Positions 27,216 through 36,678 of a stretch of 64,000 nt of DNA are shown piece after piece. The notes below the pieces were generated by a model. The model saw only the letters and a program-made list of their open reading frames with translations. It made no database searches and was not told the origin of the DNA. Source of the DNA: Phyllobacterium calauticae (GTDB lineage: Bacteria > Pseudomonadota > Alphaproteobacteria > Rhizobiales > Rhizobiaceae); contig NZ_JAGENB010000005.1 in NCBI RefSeq assembly GCF_019991125.1, positions 186,001 to 250,000 of the forward strand. The letters are read 5' to 3'. The translations under genes and the position numbers were made by a program. Each line of letters opens with the position of its first letter. Within the stretch, counting starts at the first letter, position 1.

Positions 27216-28576
27216 CATGCGAGGTGGTCCCGCCATATTGTCGCATATGTGTCGAATGCGGCATCGAGCGGCTGCACGTTTCCGGTCTTTGCCTGCACGG
27301 GGATTGTCGCGCCCGCCAGAAGGGCCGCGCCAAGGCTGGTTCCCGTCGAACCGGGCAGGGCGGCCACGTCACGCCCTGTCAGGCTGCGCAGGGCAGACAG
27401 ATACACCGCATTGCGGGCGAAGGGACCTTCGACAATCGTGGTGCCTGCCGCCCCGATCAGCCCGAGGCTGACATGGGTCATCAGCGCGGCATAGAGCGAT
27501 GCGGCGGCGGTGCGTTCGGCCGTTGTCCGGGCCTCGCCGTTCGGCCATACGGCCTCCTGGTGCGGAAAGGGACCCGTTCCCCTGACAAGACTGGGCAGCA
27601 GCATGATGTGATCGCGGATGACCCGGTCGAGCGTTGCGGTATCGGGCGCGGCGGCATTGCCGCCGGTCAAAAGGTCAAACTCCCGGCCGCCCATGAACCG
27701 GGCCGAGGGCACCGGCTTGCCATAGGCGTCGACATTGGCAAGCGTGTCACGCTCCTGATCGAGCTTGTCCAGATGCCCGCCCACGGCAAACAGCACAACC
27801 CACGTGCCCGTCGAGACAACGGAAAATGGCGAGCTGCGCGTCATCAGATGCGGCAGCAGCGATGCGTTGGAATCGTGAATGCCGCAAAAGACCGGCACAG
27901 ATTTCTTGACGCCTAGTTGATGCTGAAGAGGGGGCAGCAAATCGCCGATATGATCGAAGGCCGGACGGATCGGCGGCAGGAGCGGGCGCAGGTCCAGCGT
28001 GTCGACAAGGCTGGAATAATCACCCTTGCGCGGATTCCACAGATCCGTATGGCAACCGAGCGACGTCACTTCATTGACCGCAATGCCGGTGAGCCGCCAC
28101 ACCCAGTATTGCGCATAGGTCAGGATGGTTTTGACATCCCGGAACAGTTCGGGAAACTGCGTCTTCTGGTAATGGATTTGCGCGCCGACATTCAGTCCGC
28201 CGGCCAGATAGGGCGAGGCGGTCTCGGCAAAATCCGGCCGCAGGTCCGCATAGGCGCGGCGCACCGCATCGGGATAGCTGTATTCATAGTCGATGACGGG
28301 CATAGCCAGGCCGTCGTCTCCGAGCAAGGCTGCCGCGGCGCCATGGGCGGTGACGGATATCGCGTCGAAGCCCGGTGTTGCGGCGAGTTCCGTCAGGGAG
28401 GCCAGAAAAAAGGTCCAGAGTGCGTCGATATCGTAATGCGGATAGGGGCCGCCGGTGACCACGCGGTTGGGCGTGCTGCGCGCGGCAAGTTCCACGCCGC
28501 TCGCCGCGTCAACGACAACGACTTTGGCGTTGGTCTTGCCGACGTCGATGACAGCGATATGGCGCGGCTTGGTCAT
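27215..28576 (-). CDS. rhaK: L-rhamnulose/rhamnose kinase (FGGY family)
   Basis: This 453-residue carbohydrate kinase starts with the ATP-binding IAVIDVGKTNAKVVVVD block and has FGGY-type motifs, including SVVSTGTWVVLF and the C-terminal GAAGTTIVEGPFARN region. In Rhizobium leguminosarum the orthologous kinase phosphorylates the sugar and is also needed for the RhaSTPQ importer to work. It is the last gene of the minus-strand rha operon, seven bases after the mutarotase. Whether it acts on rhamnose or rhamnulose cannot be read from sequence. Confidence 0.9.
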   Translation of the reverse strand: MTKPRHIAVIDVGKTNAKVVVVDAASGVELAARSTPNRVVTGGPYPHYDIDALWTFFLASLTELAATPGFDAISVTAHGAAAALLGDDGLAMPVIDYEYSYPDAVRRAYADLRPDFAETASPYLAGGLNVGAQIHYQKTQFPELFRDVKTILTYAQYWVWRLTGIAVNEVTSLGCHTDLWNPRKGDYSSLVDTLDLRPLLPPIRPAFDHIGDLLPPLQHQLGVKKSVPVFCGIHDSNASLLPHLMTRSSPFSVVSTGTWVVLFAVGGHLDKLDQERDTLANVDAYGKPVPSARFMGGREFDLLTGGNAAAPDTATLDRVIRDHIMLLPSLVRGTGPFPHQEAVWPNGEARTTAERTAAASLYAALMTHVSLGLIGAAGTTIVEGPFARNAVYLSALRSLTGRDVAALPGSTGTSLGAALLAGATIPVQAKTGNVQPLDAAFDTYATIWRDHLA

Positions 28577-28582
28577 GCCGGT

Positions 28583-28906
28583 TCAGGCCAGATGGAACAG
28601 GCAGACCAGATCGGACTGCACCGGTGAATTGTCCGGGTTCGTCACCATGATATCGGCCATGTGCGCCCACCATTTTTTCATCACGGGATGACCGGGAAGA
28701 TCAGCCATCCCATGTTCCTTCGGGCGGGTCAGGACACCGAACAGCGTGTGGGTGTCACGATCAAGGTGGATCGAATAGTTCTGCACGCCCGCGTCGTGCA
28801 GGAGATCGGCAAGTTCCGGCCAGATGGCATCGTGCCGCCGGCGGTATTCCTCTTCCATGCCCGGATGGAGGGTCATCTTGAACGCATAGGTTTCCCGAGT
28901 GCTCAT
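28583..28906 (-). CDS. rhaU: L-rhamnose mutarotase
   Basis: This 107-residue protein is the typical size for the RhaM/RhaU family, which interconverts rhamnose anomers. It has the family features [24 protein letters not shown] (with catalytic His24), NYSIHLD and the [12 protein letters not shown] pair of Trp residues. It overlaps the upstream permease stop by 4 bp. In the rhizobial locus it is named RhaU, and elsewhere RhaM. Confidence 0.95.
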   Translation of the reverse strand: MSTRETYAFKMTLHPGMEEEYRRRHDAIWPELADLLHDAGVQNYSIHLDRDTHTLFGVLTRPKEHGMADLPGHPVMKKWWAHMADIMVTNPDNSPVQSDLVCLFHLA

Positions 28907-29904
28907 GCGTGTTTCCTGTGCCTGAAGCGGCGGATGATGATCGGCAGGGTGATGGTGATGATCAGGAGCAGGCCGATGAAGATCGACATGACGATGCCGG
29001 GCACGTTGAGCAGCCCGAGGCCGAATGTCACCAGCCCCATGACAAAGGCGGCGATGACGACGCCGCCGATGGTTCCCGAGCCACCAAGGATGGAGATGCC
29101 GCCGAGAACCACCATGGTGACGATTTCGAGTTCCCAGCCTTGCGCGATGGACGGCCGTGTCGAGCCGAGGCGCGAGGTGAGGCAGACTGCGGCGATGCCC
29201 GACATCAGCCCGGTCATCAGGAACAGCGTGAACTTGATGCGCTCGACGCGGATGCCGGAGAAACGCGCGGCAAACTCGTTGTTGCCGATGGCATAGACGC
29301 GCCGGCCGAAATTGGTCGCGTGCAGGAGAATGGCGAAGAGAATGGCAAGGGCGGCGAACAGGGCGAATTCAAACGAAATGACCCAGAAGACATACCCCTG
29401 GCCGAAATAGGCGAAGGAGGCGGGATAGCCGCCATAGGCCTTGTCGCCGAGGACGATATAGGCGATGCCGCGAAACAGGCTCATCGTGCCGATGGTCACG
29501 ACAATCGACGGAAGGCGCAGCCCGGCGACGAGAATGCCGTTGATCACGCCGCAGCCGACGCCGACCCCGAGGCCGATGGCAACAAGGCCTGGCGTGCCCA
29601 CGCCCATCTGGGCCGCTGCGCCCATGGCCGTCGAGGCAAGCGCAATGATCGCCGCGACGGACAGGTCGATTTCACCGGCGATGATCAGGAGCGCCATGGC
29701 GAAGGCCACCATCGCCTTCTCGGTGAAGTTGAACGTGGCGTCGGACAGGTTCCATGCATTGAGGAAGTAGGGCGATGCAAAGGAGTTGGCGATGAAGATC
29801 AGGATCGCGACAACCAGCAGCAGCGCTTCCCAGCTGGCAAACAGCCGCGTTGCGGAGGTGCCGAGCCGGTCCGGGATATGACGTTTTTCGCTGACCACAT
29901 TCAT
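28903..29904 (-). CDS. rhaQ: Rhamnose ABC transporter permease RhaQ
   Basis: This 333-residue CUT2 permease has [21 protein letters not shown] and [19 protein letters not shown]. It is the second of two permeases and overlaps RhaP by 4 bp and RhaU by 4 bp. With RhaP it forms the channel for L-rhamnose. The order R-S-T-P-Q-U-K matches the R. leguminosarum rhamnose locus and is the basis for the symbol. Confidence 0.9.
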   Translation of the reverse strand: MNVVSEKRHIPDRLGTSATRLFASWEALLLVVAILIFIANSFASPYFLNAWNLSDATFNFTEKAMVAFAMALLIIAGEIDLSVAAIIALASTAMGAAAQMGVGTPGLVAIGLGVGVGCGVINGILVAGLRLPSIVVTIGTMSLFRGIAYIVLGDKAYGGYPASFAYFGQGYVFWVISFEFALFAALAILFAILLHATNFGRRVYAIGNNEFAARFSGIRVERIKFTLFLMTGLMSGIAAVCLTSRLGSTRPSIAQGWELEIVTMVVLGGISILGGSGTIGGVVIAAFVMGLVTFGLGLLNVPGIVMSIFIGLLLIITITLPIIIRRFRHRKHA

Positions 29905-30902
29905 GCGATACCCTCGATTGTTTCCGATGCCCCGCGGTCACGCAGGATGATGCGGCCGCGCCGCCGTTCCTGCCGCGCATTGAAGATCACGGCGGCGATG
30001 ATCACGCCGCCGGAAATTGCCATTTGCGAGAACGGCGAAATGTTGATGACCGGCAGGGCATTCTTGATGACGCCGAGAAACAGCGAGCCCAGCACCGCCC
30101 CCGCCACCGAACCGATGCCGCCGAGGGTCGAGATGCCGCCGATGACGCAGGCGGCGACGCTGTCGAGTTCGAAGCCTGCGGCGATATCCACATAGGCCAC
30201 CGCATAGCGCGATACCCAGAGGTAGCCGCAGAGCCCGGCGAGGGTGCCCGATATGACAAAGGCGAAAAAGCGCGTGCGCCCGACATCGATACCGGCATAA
30301 ACGGCCGCAGTCGGGTTGCCGCCGGAGGCATAAATCGCCCGGCCGAGGAAGGTGCGCGACATGACGATATAGATGACGGCGACGATGACGATGGCCGTCC
30401 AGCCGAGCACCGGCAGACCGAGGAAAAGCTGGCGCGGCGTCTGCAGGAAAGGCTCGGTCATCTGGTGGGCATTGACCCAGCCGCCACCGGACAAAACGAA
30501 GGCCATGCCGCGATAGATGGTGAGCGTGCCGAGCGTGACGACAATCGAGGGAATGCCGAGCTTCCACACGAACAGGCCGTTGATAGCCCCGAGGATCGCG
30601 CCGATGCCAAGCGCGATGAGAACGATCAATGCCAGCGGCAGGCCGGGATGCGCCGCGTTGAGCATGGCAACCGCCATGCCGGTAAAGGCCACATTGGCCG
30701 CGACGGAGAGGTCGATCGATTTCGTCAGGATGACGGTCATCTGCCCGAGGGCCAGAATGATCAGGATCGACGTGTCGTTGAAAATATTCGACAGGTTCGA
30801 CGGGCTGGCAAAGCCGGGCGAGCGGGAAGAGAAAACGCCGAGCAGGACGGCAATGATCACCACCAGCAGCATTTCGCGAAATTTGAACAGTTGCTTGATC
30901 AT
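29901..30902 (-). CDS. rhaP: Rhamnose ABC transporter permease RhaP
   Basis: This 333-residue CUT2 permease has VILTKSIDLSVAANVAFTGMAVA and SGGNPTAAVYAGIDVGRTR. The ATG at 30902 follows GAGGATCGG, and an in-frame GTG at 30914 overlaps the ATPase stop but has no ribosome site. It is translated in a coupled run with RhaT before it and RhaQ after it. Confidence 0.9.
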   Translation of the reverse strand: MIKQLFKFREMLLVVIIAVLLGVFSSRSPGFASPSNLSNIFNDTSILIILALGQMTVILTKSIDLSVAANVAFTGMAVAMLNAAHPGLPLALIVLIALGIGAILGAINGLFVWKLGIPSIVVTLGTLTIYRGMAFVLSGGGWVNAHQMTEPFLQTPRQLFLGLPVLGWTAIVIVAVIYIVMSRTFLGRAIYASGGNPTAAVYAGIDVGRTRFFAFVISGTLAGLCGYLWVSRYAVAYVDIAAGFELDSVAACVIGGISTLGGIGSVAGAVLGSLFLGVIKNALPVINISPFSQMAISGGVIIAAVIFNARQERRRGRIILRDRGASETIEGIA

Positions 30903-30910
30903 TCCGATCC

Positions 30911-32431
30911 TCACGCGTTGCCCGTTGCGGCGCGAACCAGTGTCTCGGCGCTCATGTCGGCGCGCTCGAAGAGACCGGCGGACAGGCCTTCGCGCATCAC
31001 CAGCACGCGGTCCGACATGCCAAGGATTTCCGGCAGTTCCGACGATACCATGATGATGCTGAGGCCTTCGCCGGCAAGTTCGCTGATGAAGGCGTGGACC
31101 GCTGCCTTCGAGCCGATGTCGATGCCCTTGGTCGGTTCATCCAGAATGAGGATTTTCGGTTGCGTGGCGAGCCACTTGCCGATGACGACCTTCTGCTGGT
31201 TGCCGCCGGAAAGCGTGCCGACCGGCACCGACAGTGCGGCGGCCCTCAGGTCGAAGCGTTCGGCGTATTTTCGCGCCAGCGCCAGTTCTTCGGCGGCGCG
31301 CAGGAAACCCGAACGGGATGTCCGTCCAAGCGACGGCAATGAAATGTTCTGGTAGATCGGCAGTTGCAGCACGGCGCCGTGGCGGCCGCGCTCCTCCGGC
31401 ACATAGACGATGCCCGCATGGATTGCATCGCCGGGCGACCGGATCTGGATCTCTTTGCCGTCCAGTTCCAGCCTGCCGCCGGACGGCCGGGTCACGCCGA
31501 ACAGGGACTGGCAGATTTCCGAGCGGCCGGCACCGACCAGCCCGTAGATGCCAAGGATTTCACCCTTCCGAAGGGCAAAGGAAATGTCGCGGAATTCGGT
31601 GGGATGGCTGTAGTTCTCGACTTTGAGCACCGTTTCGCCGAGCGGGATGTCGACTTTCGGAAAGGCATGCTCGATGGAGCGGCCGACCATGAGGCGGACA
31701 ATGTCGTTCTGGCTGATCTCGGCGAGAACCCCGCTGCCCACGGCCTTGCCGTCACGGAACACGGCATAATTGTCGGCGATCTCGTAGACCTCGTCGAACT
31801 TGTGGCTGATGAAGAGAATGGCCTTGCCCTGCGCCTTCAGCCGCTTGACGATCTGGAAGAGGTCGTCCACCTCCTTGCGCGACAGGGCGGCGGTCGGCTC
31901 GTCCATGATGACGATGCGCGCATCGACCGACAGCGCCCGGGCAATGGCAACAAGATGGCGCTGGGCGATGGAGAGATCCTTCAGCCGCGTGCGCGGATCG
32001 ATATTGCTCTCAAGCGAATGGAGAAGGGCGAGCGCCCTGGCGTTGACGCCCTTCCAGTTGACCAGACCCAGCGATGTCTTCGGCGCATGGCCGATGAAAA
32101 TATTCTCGGCGACCGAGAGTTCATCGAACAACACCGTTTCCTGATGGATGGCGGTCACGCCGTGATCGATGGCATCCTGCGCGTTGCCGAAGGTGACGGG
32201 CTTGCCGTCGATATGGATCTCGCCTTCGTCGGACTGGTAGATGCCGGTCAGAATCTTGACGAGCGTGGATTTGCCCGCACCGTTCTCGCCGATGAGCGCC
32301 GTCACCTCGCCGGGAAACAGGGCGATGTTGACGTCATTCAGGGCTTTCACACCCGGAAAGGTCTTGGAGATGGCCCGCATTTCCAGAATGGGGGTCGCGA
32401 GGGGTGATTCAGCAAGGGCTGCGGTCATCAT
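30911..32431 (-). CDS. rhaT: Rhamnose ABC transporter ATPase RhaT (two domains)
   Basis: This 506-residue double ATPase has a first domain with Walker A GENGAGKS and SIAQRHLVAIARAL. The second domain has the degenerate GLVGAGRSE, the LSGGNQQKVVIGKW signature and Walker B ILILDEPTKGIDIGSKA. The name follows rhizobial use, and it is unrelated to the E. coli rhamnose/proton symporter RhaT. Start codons at 32437 (TTG), 32431 and 32428 (ATG) are all possible, with no strong Shine-Dalgarno to decide. Confidence 0.9.
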   Translation of the reverse strand: MMTAALAESPLATPILEMRAISKTFPGVKALNDVNIALFPGEVTALIGENGAGKSTLVKILTGIYQSDEGEIHIDGKPVTFGNAQDAIDHGVTAIHQETVLFDELSVAENIFIGHAPKTSLGLVNWKGVNARALALLHSLESNIDPRTRLKDLSIAQRHLVAIARALSVDARIVIMDEPTAALSRKEVDDLFQIVKRLKAQGKAILFISHKFDEVYEIADNYAVFRDGKAVGSGVLAEISQNDIVRLMVGRSIEHAFPKVDIPLGETVLKVENYSHPTEFRDISFALRKGEILGIYGLVGAGRSEICQSLFGVTRPSGGRLELDGKEIQIRSPGDAIHAGIVYVPEERGRHGAVLQLPIYQNISLPSLGRTSRSGFLRAAEELALARKYAERFDLRAAALSVPVGTLSGGNQQKVVIGKWLATQPKILILDEPTKGIDIGSKAAVHAFISELAGEGLSIIMVSSELPEILGMSDRVLVMREGLSAGLFERADMSAETLVRAATGNA

Positions 32432-32449
32432 GGGCAATACCGAAGGGTT

Positions 32450-32483
32450 AAAAAATGCCCGGCAGAAGGCCTGCCGGGCTTTG
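32450..32483 (-). terminator. Hairpin between rhaS and rhaT
   Basis: GCCCGGCAG (32457-32465) pairs with CTGCCGGGC (32471-32479), and the minus strand continues into TTTTTT. It follows the rhaS stop by about 17 bases and precedes rhaT inside the operon. Confidence 0.8.
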
Positions 32484-32499
32484 CGGCGCGATTGCCGGA

Positions 32500-33495
32500 T
32501 CAGAAAATCTTGGAGAACTGATCGATGTTCTTCGCGTCATAGACGAAGGGATCAGCCATGGCCGCCTCGCCATTGTCGCCGATCTTGATCTTGCCCATGC
32601 GGCCGGCACTGATGTCGCTGCCGGGTTTGCCGTCGGTATCACCCTTGACGAGGTGATAGGCGATCTGCGTCGCGGAGTAGCCAAGATCGATCGGATTCCA
32701 GATGGCGAATTCCTTGGTGGCACCTGATTTGATGGCGCCGGCCATCTCAGATGGCAGGCCGAGGCCAGTCACGTAAACCGTGCCGATCTTCTTGGCATCG
32801 GATACCGCCTGCGAGGCGGCCAATACGCCAACCGTGGTCGGTGCAACGATCACCTTCACATTCGGCTGCGAGGTCAGGAGGCCCTGCGCTTCGCGGTAGC
32901 TCTTGTCGGCGAGGTCATCGCCATAGACTGTCGTCACAAGATTGAGGCCGGGAAAGTTCGGCAGCTGCTTTTTCATCTCGGCAATCCAGGTGTTCTGGTT
33001 TGTCGATGTGGTCGTGGCCGAGAGGATGGCGAAGTCGCCCTTGCCATCAGGCAGATGGGCAGCGGCAAGCTGCAGGCACATCTTGCCGATCAGCTCGTTC
33101 GACGATGGGTTGAGGTGGACGATGCGGCCGTCCTTGGCCACGGCGGAATCCCATGAGATCACCTTGATGCCGCGCGCCATGGCTTTCTTCAGAGCCGGTA
33201 CGACAGCGTCCGGATCGTTGGCGGAAATGGCGATGGCATTGACGTTCTGCGCGATCAGCGCATTGATGACCTCGATCTGGCCTTCGGCCGTCGTCGATGT
33301 CGGTCCGGTATAGATGACTTCGACACCGCCCAACTCCTTGGCGGCTTCCTGCGCGCCCTTGTTGGCTGCTTCAAAGAAGCCGTTGCCGAGTGATTTGGCG
33401 ACGAGACCGATCTTGATCGTTTCCGCCTGTGCATGCGATGCGAGCATGGCAAGGGCCAAGGCCGATCCCAGTGCGAGTTTCTTCAACAGTTTCAT
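32500..33495 (-). CDS. rhaS: Rhamnose ABC transporter substrate-binding protein RhaS
   Basis: This 331-residue periplasmic protein has a signal peptide (MKLLKKLALGSALALAMLASHAQA before ETIKIG). The mature part is a type I binding protein with VAKSLGNGFFEAANKGAQEAAKELGG, NAIAISANDPDAVVPALKKA, VISWDSAV and YVTGLGLPSEMAGAIKSG. The last block is typical of RhaS. It is the first transporter gene after the regulator. Confidence 0.93.
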   Translation of the reverse strand: MKLLKKLALGSALALAMLASHAQAETIKIGLVAKSLGNGFFEAANKGAQEAAKELGGVEVIYTGPTSTTAEGQIEVINALIAQNVNAIAISANDPDAVVPALKKAMARGIKVISWDSAVAKDGRIVHLNPSSNELIGKMCLQLAAAHLPDGKGDFAILSATTTSTNQNTWIAEMKKQLPNFPGLNLVTTVYGDDLADKSYREAQGLLTSQPNVKVIVAPTTVGVLAASQAVSDAKKIGTVYVTGLGLPSEMAGAIKSGATKEFAIWNPIDLGYSATQIAYHLVKGDTDGKPGSDISAGRMGKIKIGDNGEAAMADPFVYDAKNIDQFSKIF

Positions 33496-33539
33496 TTCAT
33501 CCTCCCTAGATTGAAATACGCCGCTTCGGCGCCTGGTTT

Positions 33540-34352
33540 TTATGCGATCGAAGCGGAATCCCTTGATTTGTCCTGAGCTCCCACCTTTGCGACGATGAGC
33601 TCGACCCCGGCATCCTCCACCATCTTCCGGTCGGCATCCGCAATGCCGTCATCGGTGATGATTGTCGCGACCCGCTGCAGCGGGCACAGGATCAGGCTCG
33701 ACCGGCGCTCGAACTTGCTGGAATCCACCAGCAGCACCAGTTCATCCGCCTGATTGATCAGCTTCTGCTCGCCCTGAATGATCAGCGGGTCCGATTCCAT
33801 CGCGCCGAACGGACCGACCCCGACGGCGCCCATGAACATGCGCTTGCCATAGAAATTGCGGGTAACGTCATTGTCGAACGGCGAGAGGATCATGCTCTGC
33901 TCGCGGTAGATCATGCCGCCGGGAATAATGACCGTGCTCTTGGAGTTCTTCACCAGATGTTCGGCAATGGCGAAGGAATTGGTCATGATCTGCAGGCGGC
34001 GGGTGGCGAGATAGTGCACCATCTGGAATGTCGTGGTGCCGCCGTTGAGAATGATGGCGTCGCCCTCGTTGCACAGGCCCACGGCTTCACGCGCAATCGC
34101 CCGCTTCTTGTCGATGTTCTCGGCTTCCGAGACGCGGAATGGCCGGCCGGCAAGCGCGGTCTGCTGCGGCGGGTGAATGGCTTCCGCCCCGCCGCGCACC
34201 CGGCGCAGCTTGCCCTGGACATGCATGGAGGCAATGTCACGACGGATCGTTGCTTCCGACGCTTCCGTCAGTTCGGCAATGTCCTGAATGGTGATGAACG
34301 GCTTTTCCTGAACGGCACTCAGGATAATTCGTTGGCGCTCACGTTCGTGCAT
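33540..34352 (-). CDS. rhaR: DeoR-family regulator of rhamnose genes
   Basis: This 270-residue repressor has an N-terminal DeoR winged helix (RERQRIILSAVQEKPFITIQDIAELTEASEATIRRDIASM) and a C-terminal sugar-phosphate sensing domain (DeoRC; ILNGGTTTFQMVHYL, TNSFAIAEHL, PGGM). GGAGGGA before the ATG at 34352 fixes the start. It heads the rhaSTPQUK operon and is divergent from rhaDI. A phosphorylated intermediate such as rhamnulose-1-phosphate is the likely inducer. E. coli RhaR is AraC-type and unrelated. Confidence 0.9.
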   Translation of the reverse strand: MHERERQRIILSAVQEKPFITIQDIAELTEASEATIRRDIASMHVQGKLRRVRGGAEAIHPPQQTALAGRPFRVSEAENIDKKRAIAREAVGLCNEGDAIILNGGTTTFQMVHYLATRRLQIMTNSFAIAEHLVKNSKSTVIIPGGMIYREQSMILSPFDNDVTRNFYGKRMFMGAVGVGPFGAMESDPLIIQGEQKLINQADELVLLVDSSKFERRSSLILCPLQRVATIITDDGIADADRKMVEDAGVELIVAKVGAQDKSRDSASIA

Positions 34353-34397
34353 TTTTCCCTCCACTGCTGCGAACATTGCGCAAATAACACGGTGGTG

Positions 34398-34479
34398 TCA
34401 ATCAACTTCAGTCAAAATTATTCATATTGCACTGCACAATTGCAATTTTATGATTGAATTTGATCATTTGTGATTGACA
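34398..34479 (+). promoter_or_regulatory. TGATTGA repeats and rhaDI promoter, candidate RhaR operators
   Basis: TGATTGA occurs at 34451-34457 and 34471-34477 (20-bp period), with an inverted copy TCAATCA at 34398-34404. The last repeat overlaps a TTGACA -35 element (34474-34479) that reads toward rhaD, with a weak CATAG-like -10 about 17 bases on. Repression by steric overlap is the simple model. Confidence 0.5.
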
Positions 34480-34566
34480 GCAAATCACTCCCTGCTTCAT
34501 AGCTAGAGAAAATTCACATGGCTGCGGCGTGTTGTCAGGCCATCAGATCGTCTTCGGGAGGCAAGT

Positions 34567-36657
34567 ATGGCGAACAAGGTCCAACTTCTGGATAATCGTT
34601 GGGATGATCAAAAGGCTGCCGCGCTGGATGAGCCCGGCAAGCTGCTCTACCGCTCCAATCTGCTGGGTGCCGACAAGCGCATCACCAATTACGGCGGCGG
34701 CAACACCTCGGCGAAAGTGACGCAAACCGATCCGCTCACCGCTACGCCGGTGGAGGTGCTGTGGGTGAAGGGATCGGGCGGCGATGTCGGCACGATCAAG
34801 CTCGATGGTTTCGCCACGCTTTATATGGAAAAGCTGGAATCGCTGAAGTCCATCTACAAGGGTGTTGCGGACGAAGACCGCATGGTGGGTTTTCTTCCCC
34901 ATTGCACCTTCAATCTCAACAGCCGCGCCGCATCGATCGATACGCCCCTGCACGGTTTCGTGCCGTTCAGGCATGTGGATCACATGCACCCCGATGCGAT
35001 CATCGCCATTGCCGCCTCGAAGAACTCGCGCGCGCTGACAAAAGAGGTGTTTGGCGACGAAATCGGCTGGCTGCCCTGGCGCCGTCCGGGTTTTCAGCTC
35101 GGCCTCGATCTCGGTGCCTATGCGGCGGCGCATCCCAATTCAAAAGGTGTCGTGCTGGAAAGCCATGGCCTGTTCACATGGGCCGATGACGCCAAGGAAT
35201 GCTACGAGCTGACGCTCGATATCATCAACAGGGCGATTGTCTGGTTCGACGCCAAGACGGCGGGCAAACCCGCATTCGGCGGGGAGGTGGTGACAAGCCT
35301 CGACGCGCCCGCACGCCGCGCCATCGCCGCGCGGCTGATGCCGGAAATCCGCGGCAAGATCGGTGTAGCCGAACGCAAGCTCGGCCACTTCGACGATCAG
35401 CCGGCGGTGCTGGAATTCGTCAACTCCCGCGACCTGCATCCGCTCGCGGCACTCGGGACCAGCTGCCCCGATCATTTCCTGCGCACGAAAATTCGCCCGC
35501 TGGTGCTGGATGTCGACGCGGCCAATCCCGACGCTGCAGTCGAAGCGCTCGATGCGGCGCTGGAAGCCTACCGCACCGACTATGCCCGCTACTACACCGC
35601 CTGCAAGCATGCCAACTCACCTGCCATGCGCGATCCCAACCCGGTGATCTTCCTCATTCCCGGCGTCGGCATGCTGTCCTTTGCCAAGGACAAGGCAACG
35701 GCGCGCATTGCCGGGGAATTCTATGTCAACGCCATCAATGTGATGCGCGGCGCGTCGTCTGTCTCGGACTATCAGGGACTGCCGGAACAGGAGGCCTTCG
35801 ATATCGAATACTGGCTGCTCGAGGAAGCCAAGCTGCAGCGCATGCCCAAGCCGAAATCCCTGGCGGGCCGCGTGGCTTTTGTCACGGGCGGCGCCGGCGG
35901 CATCGGCCGCGCCACGGCAGAACGGCTGCTCGGGCAGGGTGCCTGTGTCGTCCTTGCGGATATCGATGCGGAGGCCCTGAAGGCCGCCCATCAGGATTTT
36001 GCCGCGCGCTACAGCGCCGATGCGGTGCGCGGTGTGCAGCTCAATGTGACGGACGAGGCTGCCGTGATCGCCAGTTTCGCCGAAGCGTCGATTGAGTTTG
36101 GCGGCATCGATATTCTCGTGTCCAATGCCGGCATCGCCTCGTCCGCCCCGATAGAGGCTACCGAGCTTGCCATGTGGAACCGCAACATGGACATTCTGGC
36201 GACCGGCTATTTCCTCGTATCGCGCGAAGCCTTCCGCCTGTTCCGGCGCCAGAAGATCGGCGGCAACGTGGTCTTCGTCGCATCGAAGAACGGGCTTGCC
36301 GCCTCGCCCAATGCCAGCGCGTACTGTGCCGCCAAGGCTGCGGAAATCCACCTCGCCCGCTGCCTCGCGCTGGAGGGGGCGGAAGCCGGTATCCGCGTGA
36401 ACACTGTTAATCCGGATGCCGTGCTGCGTGGCTCGAAGATCTGGAACGGCGAATGGCGCGAACAGCGTGCCGCCTCATCCAACCTGCAGGTGGATGAGCT
36501 GGAAGAGCATTACCGCAAGCGGTCGCTGCTCAAGCTCAACGTGCTGCCGGAAGACATTGCCGAGGCGATCTATTTCCTTGCCTCCGATGCATCTGCCAAA
36601 TCGACAGGCAATATTATCAATGTCGATGCTGGCAACGTGCAGAGTTTCACGCGATAA
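34567..36657 (+). CDS. rhaD: Bifunctional rhamnulose-1-phosphate aldolase / short-chain (lactaldehyde) dehydrogenase
   Basis: This 696-residue fusion has two parts. Residues 1 to about 400 are a class II aldolase domain with NYGGGNTSAK and the zinc-site histidines of DHMHPDAII and a later VVLESHGLF. Residues about 435-690 are a short-chain dehydrogenase with the glycine motif TGGAGGIG, NAG, a catalytic Ser and AYCAAK. The aldolase cleaves rhamnulose-1-phosphate to DHAP and L-lactaldehyde, and the dehydrogenase half can oxidise the lactaldehyde. GGGAGGC precedes the ATG. It is followed closely by rhaI. Confidence 0.94.
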   Translation: MANKVQLLDNRWDDQKAAALDEPGKLLYRSNLLGADKRITNYGGGNTSAKVTQTDPLTATPVEVLWVKGSGGDVGTIKLDGFATLYMEKLESLKSIYKGVADEDRMVGFLPHCTFNLNSRAASIDTPLHGFVPFRHVDHMHPDAIIAIAASKNSRALTKEVFGDEIGWLPWRRPGFQLGLDLGAYAAAHPNSKGVVLESHGLFTWADDAKECYELTLDIINRAIVWFDAKTAGKPAFGGEVVTSLDAPARRAIAARLMPEIRGKIGVAERKLGHFDDQPAVLEFVNSRDLHPLAALGTSCPDHFLRTKIRPLVLDVDAANPDAAVEALDAALEAYRTDYARYYTACKHANSPAMRDPNPVIFLIPGVGMLSFAKDKATARIAGEFYVNAINVMRGASSVSDYQGLPEQEAFDIEYWLLEEAKLQRMPKPKSLAGRVAFVTGGAGGIGRATAERLLGQGACVVLADIDAEALKAAHQDFAARYSADAVRGVQLNVTDEAAVIASFAEASIEFGGIDILVSNAGIASSAPIEATELAMWNRNMDILATGYFLVSREAFRLFRRQKIGGNVVFVASKNGLAASPNASAYCAAKAAEIHLARCLALEGAEAGIRVNTVNPDAVLRGSKIWNGEWREQRAASSNLQVDELEEHYRKRSLLKLNVLPEDIAEAIYFLASDASAKSTGNIINVDAGNVQSFTR

Positions 36658-36678
36658 AGCAGTCCGGGGGAGGACAAC

